Of a stretch of 64,000 nt of DNA, positions 16,784 through 25,256 are shown in pieces. The position numbers and the translations under genes were made by a program. Position 1 is the stretch's first letter. Every line of letters begins with the position of its first letter. The stretch covers positions 48,439 through 112,438 of the forward strand of contig CAJUES010000003.1 in NCBI GenBank assembly GCA_910585765.1, read 5' to 3'. The notes beneath the pieces are model-generated. The model was not told the DNA's origin. It ran no database searches and worked only from the letters and a program-made list of their open reading frames with translations. The stretch comes from an uncultured Lachnospiraceae bacterium (GTDB lineage Bacteria > Bacillota > Clostridia > Lachnospirales > Lachnospiraceae).

Positions 16784-18871
16784 ATGGCAAAGTATTTAGT
16801 GATAGTGGAGTCGCCTGCGAAGGTAAAGACGATCAAGAAATTTCTAGGTGCAAATTATGAGGTTATGGCAAGCAACGGCCATGTGCGTGATATGCCAAAG
16901 AGCCAGCTGGGATTTGATGCGGACAATGACTATGAACCGAAATATATAACGATACGCGGCAAGGGCGACATACTGGCAAAGCTCAGGAAGGAAGTCAAAA
17001 AGGCTGACAAGATCTACCTCGCGACGGACCCTGACCGCGAGGGGGAGGCGATCTCGTGGCATCTGTATATCGCCTTGAAGCTGGAGGACAAAAAGGTGTA
17101 CCGCATTGCGTTCAACGAGATCACCAGGAATGCGGTGAAGGAATCCCTCAAGAATCCGCGGGAGATCGATATGAGTCTCGTGGATGCGCAGCAGGCGAGG
17201 CGCATGCTGGACAGGATGGTGGGCTACCGCATCTCGCCGCTTCTGTGGGCAAAGATCAAGAGAGGGTTGAGCGCGGGCAGGGTGCAGTCGGTGGCGCTGC
17301 GCATCATCTGTGACAGGGAGGATGAGATCAATGCATTTATCCCGGAAGAGTACTGGACGCTCGACGCGGCGCTCAAGATCAAGGGCGAAAAAAAGCCGCT
17401 GGTTGCCAAGTACTATGGCATGGGAGACAAAAAGGCAGAGATCTCGTCCAAGGAGGAGATGGACAAAATCCTGAAAGATCTCGAGTGTGCCAGCTTTGAA
17501 GTGAAGGATATCAAGAAGGGCGAGCGCGTCAAGAAGGCACCGCTGCCTTTCACCACATCGACACTGCAGCAGGAGGCGAGCAAGGCGCTCAATTTCTCGA
17601 CGCAGAAGACGATGCGCCTGGCACAGCAGCTCTACGAGGGCGTGGAGCTGAAAGGGCAGGGGACGGTCGGCATCATCACCTATCTGAGAACAGACTCCAC
17701 CAGGGTCTCCGACGAGGCGGTGGCAGCGTCCAGGGAGTATATCTCCAGGAATTACGGGGATCAGTATGCAGCCGAGGTCGTGACGGAGAAGAAGAAGGAC
17801 CAGAAGATACAGGATGCGCACGAGGCGATCCGGCCGACGGACATCAGCAGCACACCCGCGGATCTGAAAGAGTCCCTGAGCCGTGACCAGTTCCGCCTGT
17901 ACCAGCTGATCTGGAAACGTTTTACGGCGAGCCGCATGACTCCGGCGAAGTATGAGACGACCTCCGTGAAGATCGACGCGAAGGGGCATCGATTCACAGT
18001 GTCGGCGTCGAAACTCAGCTTTGACGGGTTTATGAGTGTGTACAAGGAAGCCGACGAGGAGAAGACGGATTCCAACACCCTGGTGAAGGATATCACAAAG
18101 GACACGCAGCTTGCGCTGGAATCCTTTGATCCGAGACAGCACTTTACCCAGCCCCCGGCGCACTACACGGAGGCGTCGCTTGTGCGGGCGCTCGAGGAGC
18201 TCGGCATCGGACGTCCCAGCACCTACGCGCCGACGATCACGACGATCATGGCGAGGCGCTATGTGGTCAAGGAGGACAAAAATCTCTATGTGTCCGAGCT
18301 CGGCGAGGTGGTCAACAATATGATGAAGGACGCGTTCCCGACCATTGTCGACGTGAACTTTACGGCAAACCTCGAGGCACTCCTCGACAAGGTGGAGACG
18401 GGCACGGTCGGCTGGAAGACCGTGGTGGCGAACTTCTACCCGGATCTCGACGAGGCGGTGAAGAAGGCGGAGAAGGAACTGGACGAGGTGGAGATCGCGG
18501 ATGAGGTGTCCGATGAGGTGTGCGATGTGTGCGGCAGAAACATGGTCATCAAGTACGGACCCCATGGCAAATTCCTCGCCTGCCCCGGATTTCCCGAGTG
18601 CAGGAGCACAAAACCCTATTTCGAGAAGATCGGCGTGACCTGCCCGAAGTGCGGCAAGGAGGTCGTCGTCCGCAAGACGAAGAAGGGCAGACGGTATTAC
18701 GGGTGCGAGGCGATCCCCGAGTGCGATTTCATGGTGTGGCAGAAGCCGTCCCGGGAGAAGTGTGAGCGGTGCGGCGGCATCATGCTCGTGAAGGGAAACA
18801 AGCTGGTCTGCGCAGACGAACAGTGCGGGTTCGTGAAGAAGATCGAGAGTGATAAGGCAGCGGCACAGTAA
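16784..18871 (+). CDS. topA: DNA topoisomerase I
   Basis: Type IA topoisomerase that relaxes negative supercoils, 695 residues. The start at 16784 is preferred over the TTG two codons earlier because of the GGTAGAGG spacing. The Toprim domain begins with YLVIVESPAKVKTIKKFL and contains TDPDREGEAISWH. The active-site Tyr lies in GIITYLRTDSTRVS near residue 300. The DNA gate contains HEAIRPTD and LGIGRPSTYAPTI. The C-terminus has three zinc ribbons: C-D-V-C...C-P-G-F-P-E-C, C-P-K-C...C-E-A-I-P-E-C and C-E-R-C...C-A-D-E-Q-C. A weak hairpin without a T-tract (18873-18896) follows the stop. Confidence 0.98.
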   Translation: MAKYLVIVESPAKVKTIKKFLGANYEVMASNGHVRDMPKSQLGFDADNDYEPKYITIRGKGDILAKLRKEVKKADKIYLATDPDREGEAISWHLYIALKLEDKKVYRIAFNEITRNAVKESLKNPREIDMSLVDAQQARRMLDRMVGYRISPLLWAKIKRGLSAGRVQSVALRIICDREDEINAFIPEEYWTLDAALKIKGEKKPLVAKYYGMGDKKAEISSKEEMDKILKDLECASFEVKDIKKGERVKKAPLPFTTSTLQQEASKALNFSTQKTMRLAQQLYEGVELKGQGTVGIITYLRTDSTRVSDEAVAASREYISRNYGDQYAAEVVTEKKKDQKIQDAHEAIRPTDISSTPADLKESLSRDQFRLYQLIWKRFTASRMTPAKYETTSVKIDAKGHRFTVSASKLSFDGFMSVYKEADEEKTDSNTLVKDITKDTQLALESFDPRQHFTQPPAHYTEASLVRALEELGIGRPSTYAPTITTIMARRYVVKEDKNLYVSELGEVVNNMMKDAFPTIVDVNFTANLEALLDKVETGTVGWKTVVANFYPDLDEAVKKAEKELDEVEIADEVSDEVCDVCGRNMVIKYGPHGKFLACPGFPECRSTKPYFEKIGVTCPKCGKEVVVRKTKKGRRYYGCEAIPECDFMVWQKPSREKCERCGGIMLVKGNKLVCADEQCGFVKKIESDKAAAQ

Positions 18872-18967
18872 ATATTTGGCACAATTCCTCCAAATAATCA
18901 GATTTATTACAAATTTATAAAAAGTTGATAAAATAGTAAAGTATTCTTGAATTATTGACCGGAACTA

Positions 18968-18996
18968 TTGAAAAAACAATTGCCGTATGTTAAAAT
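18968..18996 (+). promoter_or_regulatory. codY promoter
   Basis: TTGAAA, 17 bp, TGtTAAAAT (extended -10). A 10/15 CodY-box-like sequence starts within the -10 (AATTTTCCTATAAAA), too weak to claim autoregulation. Confidence 0.6.
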
Positions 18997-19056
18997 TTTC
19001 CTATAAAAGGGACATAATGCTCAATTGCGAAGAATAGAAGGACTTGGAGGTTTGTT

Positions 19057-19842
19057 ATGGGGAGTGTACAGCTGTTGGACAAAACAAGGAAGATCGGGAA
19101 ATTATTGCACAATAATAATTCCAGCAAGGTGGTTTTCAGTGATATCTGCAAGGTGATGCGCGAGATCGTAAATTCTAATGTGCTGGTGATCAGCAAGAAA
19201 GGCAAAGTTCTGGGCGTGGGCACCTGTGAGGGCGTGGATGAGTTGAAGGAGCTTGTCGAGGACAGCGTGGGCGGGTTTATCGATCCCATGTTAAATGAAA
19301 GGCTTCTCGGTGTGCTCTCCACAAAAGAAAACGTAAATCTCGCAACCCTTGGCTTTGAGAGTCCGGATATTCGCAAATACCAGGCGATCATCACCCCGAT
19401 CGAGACGGCGGGTGAGCGTCTTGGAACCCTGTTTATCTATAAATGCAATGAGCAGTACGATATTGATGATATCATCCTGTGTGAATACGGAGTGACGGTG
19501 GTGGGGCTGGAGATGCTCCGCGCCGTCAGTGAGGAGAACGCGGAGGAGAGCCGCAAGGTGGCGGTTGTGAAATCGGCGATCTCGACGCTGTCATTCTCCG
19601 AGATGGAGGCGATCACACACATTTTTGACGAACTCAACGGCACGGAGGGGATCCTGGTTGCCAGCAAGATCGCGGACCGCGTGGGCATCACGAGGAGCGT
19701 GATCGTCAACGCGCTGCGCAAGTTTGAGAGCGCGGGGGTCATCGAGTCGCGCTCGTCGGGCATGAAAGGGACGTACATCAAAGTCTTGAATGACGTCGTG
19801 TTCGAGGAAGTGGACGCGCTGAAACGCCAATTGAACAAATAG
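19057..19842 (+). CDS. codY: CodY, GTP- and branched-chain amino acid-sensing repressor
   Basis: 261 residues, normal length. The N-terminal GAF domain (about 1-155) binds isoleucine, leucine and valine. The C-terminal winged helix contains ASKIADRVGITRSVIVNALR and SAGVIESRSSGMKGTYI, the most conserved CodY segment. GGAGG lies 8 nt before the ATG. In B. subtilis codY also stands directly upstream of flgB and represses the fla/che promoter. Here CodY-like boxes are found at three places downstream. A terminator separates it from the motility operon. Confidence 0.97.
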   Translation: MGSVQLLDKTRKIGKLLHNNNSSKVVFSDICKVMREIVNSNVLVISKKGKVLGVGTCEGVDELKELVEDSVGGFIDPMLNERLLGVLSTKENVNLATLGFESPDIRKYQAIITPIETAGERLGTLFIYKCNEQYDIDDIILCEYGVTVVGLEMLRAVSEENAEESRKVAVVKSAISTLSFSEMEAITHIFDELNGTEGILVASKIADRVGITRSVIVNALRKFESAGVIESRSSGMKGTYIKVLNDVVFEEVDALKRQLNK

Positions 19843-19908
19843 TCAGATTTATTAAGCGAATCGTTCGAATCGTTAAAACAAATAAAATAAATGTGAAAAT
19901 AGAAACAG

Positions 19909-19940
19909 AAGGTTTATCTTGAAAAAGATAAGCCTTTTTT
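19909..19940 (+). terminator. codY terminator
   Basis: 12-bp stem AAGGTTTATCTT/AAGATAAGCCTT (one G-U pair), GAAA loop, T6 tail. Confidence 0.92.
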
Positions 19941-20022
19941 CTGTTTTGTGGGCAAAAATAATGAATTTACATAACTGAACAAAACAAATTCACATAATAT
20001 TGTAAAATAATGAAAAAAATAC

Positions 20023-20050
20023 TTGAAATATTCTGAAAATAATCTATAAT
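20023..20050 (+). promoter_or_regulatory. fla/che operon promoter with embedded CodY box
   Basis: TTGAAA, 16 bp, TATAAT. The CodY-like box AATATTCTGAAAATA (20027-20041, 13 of 15 positions of AATTTTCWGAAAATT) fills the spacer, so bound CodY would block RNA polymerase. This mirrors direct CodY repression of fla/che in B. subtilis. Confidence 0.75.
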
Positions 20051-20071
20051 AGAGTAAGAAAGACAATATAT

Positions 20072-20106
20072 TATGTAAATCCGTTATGGCGACATTGGTT
20101 TACATA
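20072..20106 (+). promoter_or_regulatory. Inverted repeat in fla/che 5' leader
   Basis: TATGTAAA and TTTACATA (8 bp each) with 19 nt between, in the roughly 90-nt leader before flgB. It could be an RNA hairpin or a dyad for a DNA-binding regulator. Confidence 0.4.
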
Positions 20107-20146
20107 GCACTGAAAAATAGGAAAAACATGAGAAGGAGGAGTAGAA

Positions 20147-20539
20147 ATGTTAAGCAATTCAGGTATATTTGACTACATTAATACTTTGGGTGCTTCACTG
20201 GATGCAGCAGCTACGAGAAATGACATCATCAACAATAACATTGCAAATGTGAACACTCCCAATTACAAGAGAAAGGATATCCGTTTTGAGACGGAATTAA
20301 AGCATGCTTTTGCAAGAGCAGGACAGGATACAGTGGATGCGAGGGTCAAGAACCTCGATCTGGAGGCGCTTCAACCGGAGATCTACACGGATTACGAGGA
20401 GCTCTCCTACCGGTATGACGGCAACAACGTGAGCATCCAGAACGAGCTGGCGATCCTCGCGAAGAACCAGACCAAGTACAACGGAATGATGACGCTGGTG
20501 AACCATGATTTTTCACAGCTGCTGTCAGTGATGAAATAG
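20147..20539 (+). CDS. flgB: FlgB, flagellar proximal rod protein
   Basis: 130 residues. It has the family start with FDYINTLGASLDAAATRND, followed by I-I-N-N-N-I-A-N-V-N-T-P-N-Y-K-R, the axial-protein N-terminal motif. The C-terminal half (NNVSIQNELAILAKNQTKYN) is typical of FlgB. The protein is exported by the flagellar type III system and joins the rod at the MS ring. It is the first gene of the fla/che operon, with a strong AAGGAGGAG site. Confidence 0.96.
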   Translation: MLSNSGIFDYINTLGASLDAAATRNDIINNNIANVNTPNYKRKDIRFETELKHAFARAGQDTVDARVKNLDLEALQPEIYTDYEELSYRYDGNNVSIQNELAILAKNQTKYNGMMTLVNHDFSQLLSVMK

Positions 20540-20565
20540 CAGGTTTGAGACAGGAGGAATGACAG

Positions 20566-21060
20566 ATGGGAATATTTGATTCATTTGATATCAGTGCATC
20601 GGGAATGTCGGCTGAGCAGTACCGCATGGATATCATATCGCAGAATATGGCAAACGCGCACTCGACAAGGACTGAGGACGGCACGCCGTACGTCAGAAAA
20701 GTCGTCACTTTTCAGGAGAAGACCGACGTCAAGAACAGATCGTTCTCGCATATGCTCGACACCGCGTTCAGCAATCTGAGCGGCAGACCGATCGGCTGCA
20801 CGAATTCGGCGAGGCTCACAAGTCCCGGCACGGGCGTCAAGGTCGGCGGACTGTACGAAGATACATGGACTGAGGAAGTCATGACGTACGATCCGGAGCA
20901 TCCGGACGCAGATGAAAACGGGTATGTGCATTATCCGAATGTGAATATCATCACGGAAATGACGAACATGATCGACGCGAGCCGGGGCTACGAGGCAAAC
21001 CAGGCGGCTTTTGAGGCGACGAAGGCGATGGCAAACAAAGGATTGGAAATGAATTTCTAA
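20566..21060 (+). CDS. flgC: FlgC, flagellar proximal rod protein
   Basis: 164 residues with the rod-protein N-terminus (FDISASGMSAEQYRMD, then I-S-Q-N-M-A-N-A) and the C-terminal FlgC block YPNVNIITEMTNMIDASRGY followed by EANQAAFEATKAM. It is slightly longer than the enterobacterial protein because of a central loop. CAGGAGG precedes the ATG. It follows flgB by 26 bp. Confidence 0.96.
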   Translation: MGIFDSFDISASGMSAEQYRMDIISQNMANAHSTRTEDGTPYVRKVVTFQEKTDVKNRSFSHMLDTAFSNLSGRPIGCTNSARLTSPGTGVKVGGLYEDTWTEEVMTYDPEHPDADENGYVHYPNVNIITEMTNMIDASRGYEANQAAFEATKAMANKGLEMNF

Positions 21061-21171
21061 ATGATCCGGGGCAGCAGTGACAGGGATCTTTGGGAATACA
21101 GGATTGGGAATATATAAGGGTTAAAGAGGTTTTATAAGGAATTATTGTGGAGAGTTATAGGGGGAAGAACA

Positions 21172-21513
21172 ATGACAATAACATCAGCAAACGATATCAA
21201 CAGTTTATATAATGTGAGTTCGGACGCAGTGAGAAACAGTCTGTACGGTGTAAGCACAGAAAATGAAGGACAGAAGAACAATAACAATGTTTTCGGCTCG
21301 ATCCTCGATGCGGCGGTGAGCAATATCAACACGACGAATGACCTGCTCTCGTCGAAGGAGAATGAGCAGCTGAAATGGATGATGGGTATCTCAGAGAATA
21401 CACACGACCTTACGATCGCGGTGGGCAAGGCGCAGTCAGCGCTCAACTACACGGTCGCACTCAGAGACAAGCTCCTCGAAGCATATAAGGAGATTATGCA
21501 GATACAGATTTAA
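21172..21513 (+). CDS. fliE: FliE, MS ring-rod junction protein
   Basis: 113 residues from the ATG at 21172, which has AGGGGGAA just upstream; the frame is open 9 codons further back but without a site. The C-terminal helix pair (LTIAVGKAQSALNYTVALRD, KLLEAYKEIMQIQI) is the FliE signature. FliE joins the rod to FliF and is needed to start axial export. The first 50 residues are Asn/Ser-rich and variable. Confidence 0.93.
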   Translation: MTITSANDINSLYNVSSDAVRNSLYGVSTENEGQKNNNNVFGSILDAAVSNINTTNDLLSSKENEQLKWMMGISENTHDLTIAVGKAQSALNYTVALRDKLLEAYKEIMQIQI

Positions 21514-21589
21514 GCAGCTGTCGCAAGGCAGTTCTCAAGGAAGCTGACATCATGCGATACCTGCGCTTTTGTCAGACCACATGACTACC

Positions 21590-21622
21590 TTACTGTGAGA
21601 GCGCTCTTCGCTGTCACAGTAA
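21590..21622 (+). repeat. Intercistronic hairpin between fliE and fliF
   Basis: Perfect 9-bp stem TTACTGTGA/TCACAGTAA around a 15-nt loop with no T-tract, in a 173-bp gap that is large for this operon. It could be an RNA processing or stability element. Confidence 0.5.
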
Positions 21623-21686
21623 ACCAGTTGTAAAGGATTACATGTAAAGGATTACAGGGGAATTTAGGGAGAAGGAGACACTTGAA

Positions 21687-23300
21687 ATGGTTGACAAGGT
21701 ATTGGATTTTGGGAAAAAGCTAATGGAGCGGTTTAAGGAATGGTGGAACAAGTTCCAGCCAAAGCAGAAGACATTGATCGTCGGGATCGCAGTGGTGATC
21801 CTGCTTGCCATTGGGATCCTGGTGGCAGTGCTCATGCAAAAACAGTATGTCACTATCGCAAACTGTGAGTCCACCAAGGAAGCGGCTGCCGTGAGGGATC
21901 TGCTGGATGGACAGGGGATTGTATACAATGTATCGTCAGACGGCTTGAACTTTGAGGTGGTCGAATCGCAGGAATCAGACGCGCGTCTTCTGCTCGGCTC
22001 AAACAATATACCGACAGAGGGATACACGATCGATGATGTGCTGAACGGAAGTTTTTCTACGACGGAGGCCGATAAGCAGAAGCGCTATAAGCTTTTTATG
22101 GAGTCGAAGATGGAGGAAGACATCAGCAGCATGACAGCAGTAAAGACTGCGACATGCCAGCTGACGATTCCCGATGACAACGGTACGCTCATCGCACAGA
22201 ACCTTGAGACCTACGCAGGTGTTATTCTGGAACTCAATGAAGGCGCGGCTTTTGACGAGGAGAACGCGGCAGCGATCGCCAGATATATCGCGACAGCGCT
22301 CGGCAATGACACGACAGACAACGTGACGATCACGGATCTGGACGGGAAGATCTGGTTCCCGATCGAGCAGACCTACTCCACGGTGGAGAAGGCAAACAAC
22401 ATGATGATGCTCAAGCAGGAGGCGGAGAGCATGATCAAGAACGAAGTGAGACAGGTGCTCTTTGGCACAAACGAGTTCAACCAGATCGAAGTTGCAGCAA
22501 ACATCTCGATGGATTTCTCACAGAAAGAGATCGTATCACATGAATATTCGACACCGGATGATGAGCATGACCAGGGACTGCTTTCCCATGAGGAAGTATT
22601 CCAGTCAAACGCTACGGACGGCGTGGGCGGAGTGCCCGGAACAGACTCGAACTCCGAGACGGACTACATGATCAACGAGTCGGCAGGCACAAACAGCAGT
22701 ACATACGAGCGGAGGAGCGATTATCTTCCGAATGAGACGATAACCACGACAAAGGGCGCCACAGGAACAGTCGTGTACAATGACAGCTCCGTGTCGGTGG
22801 CGGCAGTGAGATACCGCGTGGTGAGAGAGGAAGACGTAGATCTTCAGGGACTTCTCGACGGTATCTCATGGGAGGAATACAAGCTTGCCAACAATGAGCG
22901 CGTCAAACTTGAAGTGGACGAAGATCTTGTCAGTATGGTCGCAAACGCGACAGGGATCCCGACAAGGAATATCAGCCTTGTGGCATACGAGGAGGTTCAG
23001 TTCATCGATCAGATCCAGTCTACAGTAGAGCTCAAGGATATCGTACAGATCGTGCTGATCGTCATCATTCTCACACTTCTGGCATTCGTGGTGCTCATGA
23101 GCCTGCGGACCAAGAAAGAAGTCGAGGAGGAGGAAGAACTTGCAGTGGAAGACTTGCTGCAGTCAAATATCGATGAGCTTGAGGGGATCGAGACAGAGCA
23201 GAAGTCTGAGGCTAGAAAACTGATAGAAAACTTCGTCGAGGAAAATCCGGAAGCGGTGGCTACGCTCTTGCGAAATTGGCTTGATGAGGACTGGGGGTAA
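21687..23300 (+). CDS. fliF: FliF, flagellar MS-ring protein
   Basis: 537 residues. The first membrane segment is at about 30-50 (TLIVGIAVVILLAIGILVAV), then the ring-building motifs (EAAAVRDLLDGQGIVY, LLLGSNNIPTEGY). A periplasmic variable domain rich in Ser/Thr/Asn sits at about 280-370. The second membrane segment is at about 450-470. The C-terminal tail that binds FliG is acidic (EVEEEEELAVEDLL...NWLDEDWG). FliF forms the 34-mer basal ring and export-gate housing. GGAGAAGGAG precedes the ATG. Confidence 0.96.
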   Translation: MVDKVLDFGKKLMERFKEWWNKFQPKQKTLIVGIAVVILLAIGILVAVLMQKQYVTIANCESTKEAAAVRDLLDGQGIVYNVSSDGLNFEVVESQESDARLLLGSNNIPTEGYTIDDVLNGSFSTTEADKQKRYKLFMESKMEEDISSMTAVKTATCQLTIPDDNGTLIAQNLETYAGVILELNEGAAFDEENAAAIARYIATALGNDTTDNVTITDLDGKIWFPIEQTYSTVEKANNMMMLKQEAESMIKNEVRQVLFGTNEFNQIEVAANISMDFSQKEIVSHEYSTPDDEHDQGLLSHEEVFQSNATDGVGGVPGTDSNSETDYMINESAGTNSSTYERRSDYLPNETITTTKGATGTVVYNDSSVSVAAVRYRVVREEDVDLQGLLDGISWEEYKLANNERVKLEVDEDLVSMVANATGIPTRNISLVAYEEVQFIDQIQSTVELKDIVQIVLIVIILTLLAFVVLMSLRTKKEVEEEEELAVEDLLQSNIDELEGIETEQKSEARKLIENFVEENPEAVATLLRNWLDEDWG

Positions 23301-23306
23301 CTTGTA

Positions 23307-24314
23307 ATGGCTAGTGAAGAGTTAAAGGGAATACAAAAGGCGGCAATCTTACTGATTGCCCTCGGACCTGAGAAATCTTCCCTGATTTTTAAACATTTGA
23401 AAGAAGAAGAGATCGAGGATCTGACACTTGAGATCGCGAATACCAAGAGCGTTACACCACAGGTAAAGGAAAAAGTCATCAACGAATTTTACGAAGTGTG
23501 TCTGGCACAGCAGTATATCGCAGAGGGCGGTATCGGCTATGCGAAGGAACTTCTGGAGAAGGCGCTCGGCGCAGACAAGGCAATGGATGTCATCGGAAAA
23601 CTGACAGCATCACTGCAGGTAAAACCGTTTGAGTTTGTCAAGAAGACCGATGCATCGCAGCTGTTGAACTTTATACAGGATGAACATCCGCAGACGATCG
23701 CACTGATCTTATCCTATCTGTCAGCCGGACAGGCGGCTACGATACTCGGGGCGCTGATACCGGAAAAACAGGCGGAAGTGGCGAGACGTATCGCGACGAT
23801 GGACAGAACAAGTCCCGATGTCATCAAGGAAGTGGAGCGTGTGCTGGAGTCAAAACTCTCTTCACTCGTAAACCAGGATTACACGATCATCGGCGGCGTG
23901 GACGCAGTGGTAGAGATCCTGAATACAGTGGACAGAGGTACAGAGAAGCACATCATGGAGACACTCGAAGTGGAAGAGCCGGAGCTTGCGGACGAGATCA
24001 GAAAGAAGATGTTCGTATTCGAGGATATCCTGCTGCTCGACGACCGTGCGATCCAGCGTGTGCTCAGGGATGTTGACAACAACGATCTGGCGATCGCATG
24101 TAAAGGTTCGACCGAGGAAGTGCAGAATGCGATCTTTAGCAACATGTCAAAACGTCTGGCTGAGATGATCAGAGAGGATATGGAGTTCATGGGACCTGTC
24201 CGGATGAAGGACGTTGAGGAAGCGCAGCAGAAGATCGTCAATATCATAAGAAAGCTTGAGGATTCCGGAGAGATCGTTATTTCAAGAGGCGGAGGTGACG
24301 AGATCGTTGTCTAA
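23307..24314 (+). CDS. fliG: FliG, flagellar motor switch protein
   Basis: 335 residues, usual length, three armadillo-like domains. The N-domain (KAAILLIALGPEKSSLIFKH) binds FliF. The middle domain includes HPQTIALILSYL for FliM contact. The C-domain carries the torque helix with charged residues around 280-300 (DDRAIQRVLRDVDNNDLAIA, then C-K-G). FliG sets rotation direction and receives MotA force. It starts 6 bp after fliF; the fliH start lies inside its last codons. Confidence 0.97.
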   Translation: MASEELKGIQKAAILLIALGPEKSSLIFKHLKEEEIEDLTLEIANTKSVTPQVKEKVINEFYEVCLAQQYIAEGGIGYAKELLEKALGADKAMDVIGKLTASLQVKPFEFVKKTDASQLLNFIQDEHPQTIALILSYLSAGQAATILGALIPEKQAEVARRIATMDRTSPDVIKEVERVLESKLSSLVNQDYTIIGGVDAVVEILNTVDRGTEKHIMETLEVEEPELADEIRKKMFVFEDILLLDDRAIQRVLRDVDNNDLAIACKGSTEEVQNAIFSNMSKRLAEMIREDMEFMGPVRMKDVEEAQQKIVNIIRKLEDSGEIVISRGGGDEIVV

Positions 24315-25230
24315 CGGTGGCATATTAAAATCGGGCTGGGTCGTTGTGGATCCAGCCAATACAAGGATCATAGATTCCAATGCAAGGGCGGAGGCAAGAC
24401 TCAGGGAGCTGGCGATGGAACTCGCAGTTCAGTGCGGTGAGGAGCCGGACTTTGCGGAAGGCTTCACACAGGGGATCAGCGCGGTCGAGGTGTCGCAGCT
24501 GATCCGCGACGGTGAGGGGAATGTGGTCGGGGAAGATCAGGGCTCTGACGAGATGATGCAGCCGGAGGAGAATTTTCCGCAGCCGCAGCCCGGCCAGATG
24601 CAGGAGGAGCTGATCGCCGAGGCGCAGGCACAGATCGAGCAGATGCGCGAGGAGGCGATCGCAGAGATCGAACAGACAAAGATCCAGATCCTCGAGGAAG
24701 CCAGGAGCCAGGGATATCAGGAAGGTTTTGAGCAGGGGCAGAACGACGGTTTTGCACAGGGACATCAGGACGGACTCAACAGTATAGCACAGGAGCGGGA
24801 GCAGGCGCAGGCTGAGGCGGAGCAGATGAGGGCCGCCATGGAGGATGAATACCAGCGCAGGATCAAAGAACTCGAGCCGATATTCATCGACACGCTGACC
24901 GGGATATATGAACATATCTTCCATGTGAGTCTCAAGAACTCAAGGGAGCTCATCGTGTATCTCATACAGAATACGATGCGGAATATCGAGACGGGCAGCA
25001 CCTATCTGATCCATGTGTCAAAGGAGGATTATCCCTTTGCGAGCATGCAGAAGCGGGAGCTGATCAAGGGGACGAACATAGCACTCGACAATGTGGAGCT
25101 TCTCGAGGATGTCACACTCGGAAAGAACGAGTGTATGATAGAGACAGGAAACGGCGTGTTTGACTGCAGTCTGGGGACACAGCTCGAAGCGCTGAATGAG
25201 GAACTCAGACTCCTGTCATATGAACCATAA
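24307..25230 (+). CDS. fliH: FliH, flagellar export ATPase regulator
   Basis: 307 residues from a TTG at 24307, chosen because a perfect GGAGGTGA site lies 8 nt upstream; a GTG at 24295 and longer in-frame extensions lack this. The start overlaps the end of fliG by 8 nt. A Gln/Glu-rich coiled coil (about 75-190) contains a run of six GxxxG-type units (GYQEGFEQGQNDG, FAQGHQDG), the known FliH/YscL helix-packing motif. The C-terminal globular part (about 200-300) binds FliI. FliH docks the ATPase to the export apparatus. Confidence 0.9.
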   Translation: MSNGGILKSGWVVVDPANTRIIDSNARAEARLRELAMELAVQCGEEPDFAEGFTQGISAVEVSQLIRDGEGNVVGEDQGSDEMMQPEENFPQPQPGQMQEELIAEAQAQIEQMREEAIAEIEQTKIQILEEARSQGYQEGFEQGQNDGFAQGHQDGLNSIAQEREQAQAEAEQMRAAMEDEYQRRIKELEPIFIDTLTGIYEHIFHVSLKNSRELIVYLIQNTMRNIETGSTYLIHVSKEDYPFASMQKRELIKGTNIALDNVELLEDVTLGKNECMIETGNGVFDCSLGTQLEALNEELRLLSYEP

Positions 25231-25256
25231 CCATAAAAGGGGTTGTAAAGTGTAAG

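Noticed and set aside
16844..18565. 573-codon minus-strand frame across topA
   Set aside because: Shadow of topA; no start signal, no protein family pattern.
18990..19004. CodY box at the codY promoter
   Set aside because: Best alignment matches only 10 of 15 positions, which is not distinguishable from chance in A/T-rich DNA.
20051..20146. c-di-GMP riboswitch in the fla/che leader
   Set aside because: Neither the GEMM-I core nor a GEMM-II-like pattern is visible; only a simple inverted repeat is present. A covariance search would settle it.
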